10,879 nt of DNA from NCBI GenBank assembly GCA_046727175.1, contig JBKPCD010000181.1:1-10879 (forward strand), read 5' to 3'. The position numbers and the translations under genes are program-made. Positions 1 to 6,306 of this stretch are shown piece by piece. Source of the DNA: JBKPCD01 sp046727175. GTDB taxonomy: Bacteria; Acidobacteriota; Vicinamibacteria; Vicinamibacterales; 2-12-FULL-66-21. A model generated the notes under the pieces. The model had not been told where the DNA came from, did not search any database, and was given only the letters and a program-made list of their open reading frames with translations. Numbering within the stretch: the first letter of the stretch is position 1; each line of letters starts with the position of its first letter.

Positions 1-1025
1 ATCAAACCAGGAAGTGTGAGCACGTACACAGGGGCGTAGGCGAGCAGCCCGTGCTCCTGATCGACGAGCAGTCCGAGCGCGCGAGCGCCCATCTCGGCAA
101 GCGTGGTTGTCGCCTCGGTCGGTGCGTTGTAATAAATGAGCGGACCCGACACCAGCGTTCCCCAGAAATGGAAGTTGATCGCGGTCCGAATCGTCGCGAG
201 CGTTGCGAGCGGCGCCACGAACGTGAGCGCCACCGAGAGGTGATCGGGTTTCAGTCTGAGCCGCCAGAAGAACCACAGTACGAATCCACCGACCAGCCCG
301 ATGTTTCGAATGTGAAGAAGAATCAACACGCCCACGAGCGTGCCGAGGAGGGCCGCCCGAGGAGTCGAGATCTCGCCACCCGTCAGCTGTCGAAAGCAGA
401 CGAGAACAATCAACGCGCTCGGGATCTCGGTGAAAAACAGGTAGGAATGTGATACCAACGGCGGCGAAAGAGCGAACACGAGCGCCCACAGGAATGCCTG
501 GACTTTTGAACGCGCGATCGAGAGGAGGACGTCAAACAACACCAGGGCAATCCCGCCCGCGACCATAATCATGCCGAGGCTGATCAGATGTCGCAGGACC
601 AGCGGCGGATTCAGCCGCGTTCGTCGCATCAGGTCCGCTGGAAGCCAAGATGGCGATCGTTCGGCGATCCAGTACGCGACGGCAAAAACAGGCGTTGAGA
701 GCAATGGAAGGCCGATATCGTGTACGGGTCGGAGTCGGCCGCCGACGCCGGGAACTGCATGCGATTCCGGCGTAAGCGTGCCGGCGCCGACCAGATTCGC
801 AGGATCCGCGTAGTCGTTCGACAGATCGAGATCGCGATCGAAGACGAGCGAGTGGGCGATCATGCCGTAGTGGGGTTCGTCGCCGCTTCCCGCGTAATTG
901 CCGTGTGTATCAAGACTCCACACGAAGAGGGCGACACACGCGAACAAGAGTCGGCGGATGGATCGCGGCGGCTGCTCGTCGATCCACGCGATGATCCGCC
1001 GGGATGGTATGCGCTCCGTTCCCAT
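1..1025 (-). CDS. Polytopic membrane protein, GT-C/GT39 glycosyltransferase-like (3' end beyond window)
   Basis: Translating the minus strand from the ATG at 1025-1023 gives 341 codons without a stop, running off the left edge, so the gene is C-terminally incomplete. The protein has a basic N-terminus and a first membrane segment near residues 24-37 (RRLLFACVALFVWSL). The following loop contains GSGDEPHY (residues 46-53) and DRDLDLSNDY. At least five more hydrophobic segments follow (about 104-120, 143-168, 177-196, 200-211, 226-250 and 264-278), and then QEHGLLAYAPVYVL near 323-336. An acidic DE pair in the first extracytoplasmic loop followed by many helices is typical of lipid-linked-sugar glycosyltransferases of the GT-C fold (ArnT/PMT type). 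Donor and acceptor cannot be read from the sequence. No good Shine-Dalgarno sequence precedes the ATG; an in-frame GTG at 1049 is an alternative start. The reading frame and membrane nature are secure, the enzymatic assignment only moderately so. Confidence 0.8.
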   Translation of the reverse strand, partial: MGTERIPSRRIIAWIDEQPPRSIRRLLFACVALFVWSLDTHGNYAGSGDEPHYGMIAHSLVFDRDLDLSNDYADPANLVGAGTLTPESHAVPGVGGRLRPVHDIGLPLLSTPVFAVAYWIAERSPSWLPADLMRRTRLNPPLVLRHLISLGMIMVAGGIALVLFDVLLSIARSKVQAFLWALVFALSPPLVSHSYLFFTEIPSALIVLVCFRQLTGGEISTPRAALLGTLVGVLILLHIRNIGLVGGFVLWFFWRLRLKPDHLSVALTFVAPLATLATIRTAINFHFWGTLVSGPLIYYNAPTEATTTLAEMGARALGLLVDQEHGLLAYAPVYVLTLPGL

Positions 1026-1049
1026 CGTCGATATCGTATTCGACCGCAC

Positions 1050-1055
1050 AAGGAG
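1050..1055 (+). promoter_or_regulatory. Ribosome binding site that fixes the protease start
   Basis: AAGGAG lies 6 nt before the ATG at 1062. It decides against the longer in-frame opening back to 720, which would overlap the divergent membrane-protein gene by about 300 bp and would bury the signal peptide. Confidence 0.75.
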
Positions 1056-1061
1056 TATCGG

Positions 1062-1826
1062 ATGGCGAAGTGGCTCATGGCGGGCGTGTGCGCTGTCGTG
1101 AGGGCGTTGGCGCTGGCCCAGACGCCCGACGCGGATCCCTTCCTCAAAACGATTGCCTCGATGAAGCGAGCCGTGGCGCCGATTGCGTGCGTGGAGACCG
1201 TTGAAGGCGGGGCGCGGCGCCCCGGCCGGATTGCGGGGACGGCTTTCTTCCTCACACCTGACGGGGAATTCCTCACAGCGGCTCACGTGGTGAGCGACGT
1301 GATTCGGGAGTCCCTAACGGCGGGGCCTTTAGGCTGCGCCTCTCCAGTGGTCTATCTCCCCGCAACGGAGTGGCCGATGGGGTCGGGCGACTTCACGGCC
1401 CGGTGGTACGGATTCGACGGCAATAAATGCTTTCTCGATACCACGCTCGATCTCGCGCTCTGCGCGACGCGCTCGAGCCCGTCGGCGGATCTCGGTCGAA
1501 CAATCGACACCGTTACGTTCGACGCGACCGTGTACCCCGACGGCACCGCTGTCGCGTTCACCGGCTTCCCGTTGAACGCGATCCAGCCGATGACCGCGCG
1601 CGGTCACGTGGCGATGTACGCTGCGCGTGACGAGCTGATCGTCGATCAAAGCGCCTGGCCTGGCGTCAGCGGCTGCCCTGTCTACGTCGCCGACGGGCGC
1701 GTCATCGGGATGCTGATCCAGCGTGGAATCGGTGAGGGAACCGGCCGTGCGATCGTTCGAACCGCAATGGCCATCCAGGACTTCCTGACGAAAGCAAGAA
1801 GGTCGCGCGCAGAAAGTAAGAAGTGA
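1062..1826 (+). CDS. Secreted trypsin-like (S1 fold) serine protease
   Basis: The predicted product has 254 residues. It begins with a signal peptide (about residues 1-19, cleavage near ALA|Q), so it is exported, probably to the periplasm. A catalytic triad is visible: His75 in LTAAHVV, Asp130 in TLDLAL and Ser203 in GVSGCPVY. The overall length is that of a single chymotrypsin-fold domain. No PDZ domain or membrane anchor follows, so this is not a full DegP/HtrA protein. Two features are odd: an Arg at position 14 interrupts the signal-peptide core, and the nucleophile motif has Val and Cys where the family usually has Asn and Gly (GNSGGP). Six cysteines (10, 43, 92, 123, 134, 205) would allow disulfides in the periplasm. 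Its 3' end lies inside a repeat it shares with the convergent nadE gene. The substrate is unknown. Confidence 0.85.
   Translation: MAKWLMAGVCAVVRALALAQTPDADPFLKTIASMKRAVAPIACVETVEGGARRPGRIAGTAFFLTPDGEFLTAAHVVSDVIRESLTAGPLGCASPVVYLPATEWPMGSGDFTARWYGFDGNKCFLDTTLDLALCATRSSPSADLGRTIDTVTFDATVYPDGTAVAFTGFPLNAIQPMTARGHVAMYAARDELIVDQSAWPGVSGCPVYVADGRVIGMLIQRGIGEGTGRAIVRTAMAIQDFLTKARRSRAESKK
1319..1340. repeat. Degenerate copy of a GC-rich hairpin repeat inside the protease gene
   Basis: This 22-nt stretch matches the hairpin at 10845-10866 at 19 of 22 positions. The left arm GGCGGGGCC is identical; the loop is TTTA instead of TTCA, and the right arm has two changes (GGCTGCGCC). Here it encodes part of the loop between the catalytic His and Asp (residues about 87-93). 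It could be an inserted repeat or chance similarity in GC-rich DNA. Confidence 0.35.
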
Positions 1827-1927
1827 GGGTCAAACCGGCTTTAGGCTCAGGGCACCCGGTGCGCGATGCTTTTCTCGTCAGGCCCAAACCCGAGAGCCGT
1901 AAGCCGAAAGCCTTACTTCGTACTTTC
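1812..1927. repeat. Head-to-head degenerate heptamer repeats between convergent protease and nadE genes
   Basis: The outer arms are an inverted repeat: GAAAGTAAGAAGTGAG on the plus strand at 1812-1827 and GAAAGTACGAAGTAAG on the minus strand at 1927-1912 (14/16 identical). A second pair of arms, 1837-1850 against 1912-1899, matches at 11/14. The minus-strand side reads as seven consecutive 7-nt units (1927 to 1879), several starting CGG, such as CGGCTTA and CGGCTCT. The plus side carries similar units (CGGCTTT, AGGCTCA). Both stop codons lie in the equivalent place of the outer arms, so the protease ends ESKK and NadE ends ESTK. The folded arms could also act as a two-way terminator, but no clear T-run follows. 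Confidence 0.6.
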
Positions 1928-3823
1928 GCGATCGCGCTGCCACCATTCCGTTCGCTGCACGACTGGCAGTTGCAGCGCGCGCTCGCGATCGAGGTCCAGC
2001 GATCCCGCGTGAAGCGCAAGCGGCGACTGGACCCATTTGTAGATCGACTGGGTGAACAGCTTCGCGAACCGTCGAGCGTACGCCTGCAGTTGATCCGGAG
2101 GGACGTTGGAAAAGAGCGTCGGCAGAATTGTGGACACGTCCTCGGGTGACAGCTTCTCCCCCGCGTACAGGTGAAGACACGCGTCGAGGATCGGGAACGG
2201 CATCAGTTCGGCTTCAGCCGTTTGCTTTTCCGCGAGTTCGGGGCCGGGGGTCGTCTCGAGGCACATGGCGACCCCCTTCCACCCGAATCGCGCGTGCAGC
2301 CGTTCCAGCATCGCGATGACGACGGTCTTCGGGACATTCGCGATCACGGACAGCGCACCCTCGAGATCGCCGCCAATGGTGGTGTATCCAACCGCCTTTT
2401 CGCTCATGTCGCTCGTCTGGACGAACAGCCCGCTGCTGGAGTTCGCCCAGTTCCACATGCGCTGCGCCCTGAGCCGCGCTTGAATATTTTGAATGGTCAA
2501 CGCGCTGGGTTCGCCGCCCAGCATGGCGCGAACGGCCTCGAGCTCACGAGTGAACGCCTCGTCGATCGACAGTGTCGTGAGCGGCAGCCCGAGCTCCTGG
2601 CAAATCGTCGACGTTACCGCAAACGTTTCGGACATCGAGAACCGGCTCGGCATGTAGAAGACCGAGATTGCGTCAGCTGGAGGAGGGCCACCACACTCGG
2701 CCCTGAGCTGCGCGGCCCGCCACGTGATCAGCAGCGCGAGCAGCGAATCGCGTCCACCCGACAGCGCGATCCCGAAGCGACGGAAGGCTCCGGATTTCTC
2801 GTAGTAGTCCTTCAATCCCAGCGCAAGGGCCTCGTACAAATCATCCAGCGCTTCGTCGCGTGGCGAATGCGCCGGTATTTCGGCTGGCGGCAGGAAAAAA
2901 CTGTCGCCCTCCGGCGCCGGGTATCGCAGTCCCGACGAGCTCGCTGTTTCTGCGGTGCTGCGGACGATGGGGACCGGCGCACTGCTTCGTCGGAACGCTT
3001 CAGTATCCGATCGCCACGTCGTGTTCTCCGTACGCAGCCGGCGCGTGCGATCGAGATCGACCACGCACGTGGAATATCCCTGACGGAATCGCGGCGCGTC
3101 GAGCAGCAATCGACCGTTCTGAAAAACGTAACCGCCGCCGTCGAACACGAGCCCGTCCTGTCCGCCGACCGCGTTCGCATACAGCAGCAGCGCCTGGTTG
3201 TCGGCGGAGCGCGTTGCAAGCATCTCGCGACGCGTGGACACGACACCAACCCGATATGGCGATGCGGAGAGATTGACGACCAGCTCTGCGCCCGAGTAAC
3301 ACCGTCGACGCATGGGACCGTCGGGCGACCAGCCGTCTTCGCAGACCTCGACTGCGACGGTCCTGTCGGCAAACTCGAAGATGTAGTCCCCGAGCGGCAC
3401 GCCGTCAGCGTCGAGGGACAGATATGGTGTACCTCGCGCCAGCGTTCGCGCTTCGTAGAACACGTTGTAGGTCGGGAGCTTCTCTTTCGGGACGAAACCG
3501 AGGATGACGCCGTCGTGAATGACGGCCGCCACGTTGAACAGCTGGCCACCGACACGAACGATGGCGCCGGCGACGATGATCGTCGGAAGCGAGCGCGTGG
3601 CGTCGGCCAGCCGGTCCAGCGCCGCGCGCTGTGCGTCGACGAACGACTTCCACTGCACCAGGTCTTCCGCCGGATAACCGCCGGTGACCTGCTCGGGAAA
3701 CGCAATCAGCCACACGCCTTCGGCCGCAGCCGCCTGCGCCATGAAAAGCACCGATGCGATGTTGGTGTCGGTGGCGCCGACGATGCTGCTGACGTTGCCG
3801 ATGGCGAGCCTGACGAGCTTCAA
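1913..3823 (-). CDS. nadE: Glutamine-dependent NAD+ synthetase
   Basis: This cytosolic enzyme makes NAD+ from nicotinic acid adenine dinucleotide and ATP, using ammonia it releases from glutamine. The 636-residue protein has the two-domain layout of the family. An N-terminal nitrilase-type glutaminase carries Glu44 (AFPEQVTGGYP), Lys115 (PKEKLPTYNVFYE) and Cys161 (VEVCEDGW). A C-terminal synthetase carries the ATP-pyrophosphatase loop SGGRDS at 355-360 and VGYTTIGGDLEGALSVI near 478-494. The length is normal and there is no break. The chosen start is a TTG at 3823, two nt after the pruA stop, giving MKLVRLAIGN as in relatives; GGAAG inside the end of pruA is its likely ribosome site. The frame stays open to an ATG at 3904, but those 27 residues overlap pruA and do not resemble the family. 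The last codons lie in the heptamer repeat shared with the protease gene. Confidence 0.95.
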   Translation of the reverse strand: MKLVRLAIGNVSSIVGATDTNIASVLFMAQAAAAEGVWLIAFPEQVTGGYPAEDLVQWKSFVDAQRAALDRLADATRSLPTIIVAGAIVRVGGQLFNVAAVIHDGVILGFVPKEKLPTYNVFYEARTLARGTPYLSLDADGVPLGDYIFEFADRTVAVEVCEDGWSPDGPMRRRCYSGAELVVNLSASPYRVGVVSTRREMLATRSADNQALLLYANAVGGQDGLVFDGGGYVFQNGRLLLDAPRFRQGYSTCVVDLDRTRRLRTENTTWRSDTEAFRRSSAPVPIVRSTAETASSSGLRYPAPEGDSFFLPPAEIPAHSPRDEALDDLYEALALGLKDYYEKSGAFRRFGIALSGGRDSLLALLITWRAAQLRAECGGPPPADAISVFYMPSRFSMSETFAVTSTICQELGLPLTTLSIDEAFTRELEAVRAMLGGEPSALTIQNIQARLRAQRMWNWANSSSGLFVQTSDMSEKAVGYTTIGGDLEGALSVIANVPKTVVIAMLERLHARFGWKGVAMCLETTPGPELAEKQTAEAELMPFPILDACLHLYAGEKLSPEDVSTILPTLFSNVPPDQLQAYARRFAKLFTQSIYKWVQSPLALHAGSLDLDRERALQLPVVQRTEWWQRDRESTK

Positions 3824-3825
3824 CC

Positions 3826-5538
3826 CTACTTTTCTTCCATGAAGGGATACTTGTAGTCGCGAGGCGGCGCGAGCGTTTCCTTGATCGTTCGGGCACTCAC
3901 CCACCGCACGAGGTTCAGCTTCGATCCGGCTTTATCGTTCGTGCCGGATCCGCGTGCTCCGCCGAACGGCTGCTGACCCACGACCGCGCCGGTTGGCTTG
4001 TCGTTAATGTAGAAGTTGCCTGCCGCGTTGCGCAGTGCCCTCGTTGCCTGCCGGACCGCGGCGCGATCCCGCGCAAACACGGAGCCCGTCAGCGCGTACG
4101 GTGACGTTCGGTCCACGATTGCGAGCGTCTCCTCCCACTTCGCATCAGGGTACACATGAGCCGTGACAACGGGCCCGAAGATCTCCTCGCAAAGCAGTCG
4201 GTATCCTGGATCGCTGGTTTCGATGAGCGTCGGCTCGATGAAGTATCCAACGTCTCCTTTGGCTACGCCGCCCTGCAGAATCCTGGCGTTCCTTTTCGCG
4301 TCGCCGAGATATTCGCTGATTTTCGCGAACGCCTTCTGATCGATGACCGCGCCCATGAAATTGCGGAAATCGCGGACGTCGCCCACCTTGATCTCTTTCA
4401 TGATCGCGATGGTCCGGTCGCGCACTTCACTCCAGATGGACTGCGGAATGTAGACGCGGCTCGCAGCCGAGCACTTCTGTCCCTGGTACTCGAAGCCGCC
4501 CCGCGCAATCGCGACGGCAATCTCCTGAGGATCGGCCGAGGCGTGCGCAACGATGAAGTCCTTGCCGCCGGTCTCCCCGACGAGCCGCGGGTACGCTCGG
4601 TACCGGCCGATGTTCTCCCCGACCCTCTTCCACATGCTGTTGAATACGCTCGTGCTGCCTGTGAAGTGAATGCCCGCGAGCTCAGGTGAATCCAACAGTG
4701 TGTTCGTGATTTCGACAGCGTCACCAGGGACGAAATTGATCACGCCCGGCGGCAGTCCCGCGTCCTGGAGCAATTTGAAGGTGTAGTAGCCGCTGAGCAT
4801 CGCGCTCGACGCGGGCTTCCAGATGACGGTGTTGCCCATCAGCGCCGGTGCGGTCGTGAGGTTGCCGCCAATTGCCGTGAAGTTGAATGGCGAGATGGCG
4901 TATACGAAACCCTCGAGCGCCCGATATTCCATCTGGTTCCACACGCCAGGGCTGCTGAGAGGCTGCTCGCTGTACAACTCCTGCGCGAAATGGGTGTTGA
5001 AGCGCCAGAAGTCGATCATCTCCGATGCTGAGTCGATCTCGGCCTGGAATGCCGTCTTCGACTGGCCGAGCATGGTTGCGGCGTTCAACGTGGCGCGCCA
5101 CGTAGTCGCAAGCAGTTCAGCCGCTCGGAGGAGCACGGCCGCTCGATCTTCCCATGGCCAGGCCGCCCACTCACGACGCGCCTCCGCAGCTGCCGCGATC
5201 GCTTGCTGGACGTGCTCCGGGCCCGCCATGTGGTACTCCGCGAGTACGTGGTGATGATCGTGCGGCATGACCGCGCGTGCGGTGCGCCCGGTTCGAATCT
5301 CCTTGCCTCCGATAATGAGCGGGATATCGGTTTTTTCCGACGCCATCGCTTCGAGTCGCGCCTTGAGCTCAGCCCGTTCGGGCGAGCCCGGGGCGTACGA
5401 CCGATTGCGATCGTTGATGGGCTCGGGAATGCGCCGTACGCCAGCAAATGCGGCGCTCAGTGTGACCTGTGTGCTCGGCAGAACGGGAGCGGATGTCTCT
5501 GTCGTCGGAGCCGGGGCAGTCGGAGCGGTAGTGGACAT
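3826..5538 (-). CDS. pruA: 1-pyrroline-5-carboxylate (glutamate semialdehyde) dehydrogenase
   Basis: The enzyme oxidises L-glutamate gamma-semialdehyde to glutamate with NAD+, the last step of proline breakdown. The product has 570 residues. An N-terminal tail rich in Thr, Ala and Pro (about residues 1-25) precedes the family block NRSYAPGSPER (45-55) and IGGKEIRTG. Key aldehyde dehydrogenase residues are present: Asn219 (SPFNF), Glu322 (VGETGGKDF), catalytic Cys356 (GQKCSAASR) and Glu452 (CEEIFGPV). The C-terminus has QQPFGGARGSGTNDKAG. The SYAPGSPER block and overall length fit the stand-alone P5CDH group (human ALDH4A1 type) and not bifunctional PutA, as no proline dehydrogenase domain is attached. 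The start at 5538 has AGAGG 8 nt upstream. The gene leads the operon with nadE, which follows after 2 nt. No proline dehydrogenase gene is in the window. Confidence 0.93.
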   Translation of the reverse strand: MSTTAPTAPAPTTETSAPVLPSTQVTLSAAFAGVRRIPEPINDRNRSYAPGSPERAELKARLEAMASEKTDIPLIIGGKEIRTGRTARAVMPHDHHHVLAEYHMAGPEHVQQAIAAAAEARREWAAWPWEDRAAVLLRAAELLATTWRATLNAATMLGQSKTAFQAEIDSASEMIDFWRFNTHFAQELYSEQPLSSPGVWNQMEYRALEGFVYAISPFNFTAIGGNLTTAPALMGNTVIWKPASSAMLSGYYTFKLLQDAGLPPGVINFVPGDAVEITNTLLDSPELAGIHFTGSTSVFNSMWKRVGENIGRYRAYPRLVGETGGKDFIVAHASADPQEIAVAIARGGFEYQGQKCSAASRVYIPQSIWSEVRDRTIAIMKEIKVGDVRDFRNFMGAVIDQKAFAKISEYLGDAKRNARILQGGVAKGDVGYFIEPTLIETSDPGYRLLCEEIFGPVVTAHVYPDAKWEETLAIVDRTSPYALTGSVFARDRAAVRQATRALRNAAGNFYINDKPTGAVVGQQPFGGARGSGTNDKAGSKLNLVRWVSARTIKETLAPPRDYKYPFMEEK

Positions 5539-5574
5539 CGTCTGTGCCTCTGCAAGGAAACGGGTAAGACAACC

Positions 5575-5604
5575 ATTGTACCGGGTACCGACTGTTCGTG
5601 TGCA
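5575..5604 (-). promoter_or_regulatory. Possible sigma70-type promoter of pruA-nadE with overlapping palindrome
   Basis: On the minus strand TACAAT (5580-5575) resembles a -10 box, and TGCACA (5604-5599, 4/6 to the consensus) lies 18 bp upstream. This would give a leader of about 30 nt. A perfect palindrome GTACC-G-GGTAC (5578-5588) overlaps the -10 box and could be an operator. Both are pattern matches only. Confidence 0.35.
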
Positions 5605-5664
5605 TCAAAGGAATTTATGCCCTCGTGGCGTGCGGCTTGCACGAATTCGCCTGAGTCCACTTTC

Positions 5665-5670
5665 AAGGAG
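5665..5670 (+). promoter_or_regulatory. Ribosome binding site of the Hsp20 gene
   Basis: AAGGAG lies 8 nt before the ATG at 5679, a textbook arrangement that supports this start. In the rest of the 140 bp between pruA and this gene no convincing plus-strand promoter, CIRCE element or heat-shock sigma site was seen. Confidence 0.75.
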
Positions 5671-5678
5671 CGAATCTC

Positions 5679-6242
5679 ATGGCTGAGAAAGACACGGCTG
5701 TCGCACCGCGCCGGTCTGATGAGCGCATGACGCGTTCGCAGCCCTCCGCGTTCGGCGTCATGCAGCGGTTCGCAGACGAAATCGATCGAATCTTCGATGA
5801 TTTCGGCTTCGGCTCGTTCGGTCTGTCGCCCCGATTCGGCAGGAGAAGCTCGACGTCTCCGTGGTGGCGTGGCAGCCAGGGGCAGTGGGATGTCTGGGAT
5901 CCCGATGTCGAGGTGTTTCAGCGTGGCAACGAGATTGTGGTCCGCGCCGATCTGCCGGGCATGAAACGGGACAACGTGAAAATCGAGGTCACAGAGGATG
6001 GGATCACGATCCAGGGGGAGCGCCGGCGAGAAGAGAAAGAGGAACGGGAGGGCTTCTATCGTTCGGAGCGAAGCTACGGCACCTTCACCCGGTTCATCCC
6101 CCTACCCGAGGGAGCGATGACGGATCAGGCGAAGGCGCACTTCAAGGACGGAGTTCTCGAGATCACCGTCCCCGCGCCGCCTGAGCAGGTCAGGCGCGGG
6201 CGCCGCATCGAAATCAGCGAGGGTGAACCTCAGAAGAAGTAA
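5679..6242 (+). CDS. Hsp20 / alpha-crystallin small heat-shock protein
   Basis: This is an ATP-independent cytosolic chaperone that holds unfolding proteins. In the 187-residue product, the variable N-terminal arm (1 to about 70) contains FADEIDRIFDDF and a Phe/Gly-rich patch. The alpha-crystallin domain runs from WDPDVEVF (73-80) through ADLPGMKRDNVKIEV (90-104) to the hallmark AHFKDGVLEITVP (153-165). A C-terminal I-x-I motif (IEI, 177-179) serves oligomer assembly in this family. Such proteins are usually 140-180 residues, so this one is slightly long because of its N-terminal arm. It stands alone: pruA is divergent and the RND permease gene convergent, with only 30 bp to the latter's stop codon. 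Confidence 0.95.
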   Translation: MAEKDTAVAPRRSDERMTRSQPSAFGVMQRFADEIDRIFDDFGFGSFGLSPRFGRRSSTSPWWRGSQGQWDVWDPDVEVFQRGNEIVVRADLPGMKRDNVKIEVTEDGITIQGERRREEKEEREGFYRSERSYGTFTRFIPLPEGAMTDQAKAHFKDGVLEITVPAPPEQVRRGRRIEISEGEPQKK

Positions 6243-6244
6243 CG

Positions 6245-6269
6245 CAGTCGACAGTCGGCACTCAGTCGA
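6245..6269. repeat. Short heptamer repeats CAGTCGR at the hsp20/RND convergent junction
   Basis: CAGTCGA (6245-6251) is directly followed by CAGTCGG (6252-6258), and another CAGTCGA starts at 6263. These copies fill most of the 30 bp between the two convergent stop codons. The sequence family differs from that at 1812-1927, but the unit length is the same. Confidence 0.5.
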
Positions 6270-6270
6270 C

Positions 6271-6306
6271 GGTCAGCGGCTCCTGACGGCCGAAGGGCCG
6301 CTGACC
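6271..6306. terminator. Hairpin between hsp20 and the RND gene, possible two-way terminator
   Basis: GGTCAGCGGC (6271-6280) and GCCGCTGACC (6297-6306) form a perfect 10-bp inverted repeat around a 16-nt loop, which itself contains most of a smaller stem (CGGCC/GGCCG, 6287-6300). The stem includes the TGA stop of the RND gene. There is no T-run on either side, so it is not a classical intrinsic terminator; it may still end or protect transcripts from both sides. Confidence 0.45.

Noticed and set aside
51..452. Plus-strand frame at the left edge, charged and Arg/Glu-rich
   Set aside because: The opposite strand is a continuous membrane-protein frame through the whole region, so this is its antisense shadow.
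720..1061. N-terminal extension of the protease by 114 codons
   Set aside because: It overlaps the antisense membrane-protein gene, the extension looks like shadow sequence, and a ribosome site plus signal peptide mark the start at 1062.
2171..3856. Plus-strand open frame of 561 codons opposite nadE
   Set aside because: It lies antisense to a clearly recognisable nadE, its translation is Arg-rich and shows no family motifs, and it has no plausible ribosome site. It is a GC-driven shadow.
3824..3904. NadE start at the ATG at 3904
   Set aside because: It would overlap pruA by 79 nt and add 27 residues unlike the family; the TTG at 3823 gives the normal N-terminus.
5539..5678. CIRCE element or heat-shock sigma-factor promoter for hsp20
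   Set aside because: No inverted repeat of the CIRCE type is present, and the best -35-like CTTGCAC has only a poor -10 partner overlapping the ribosome site.
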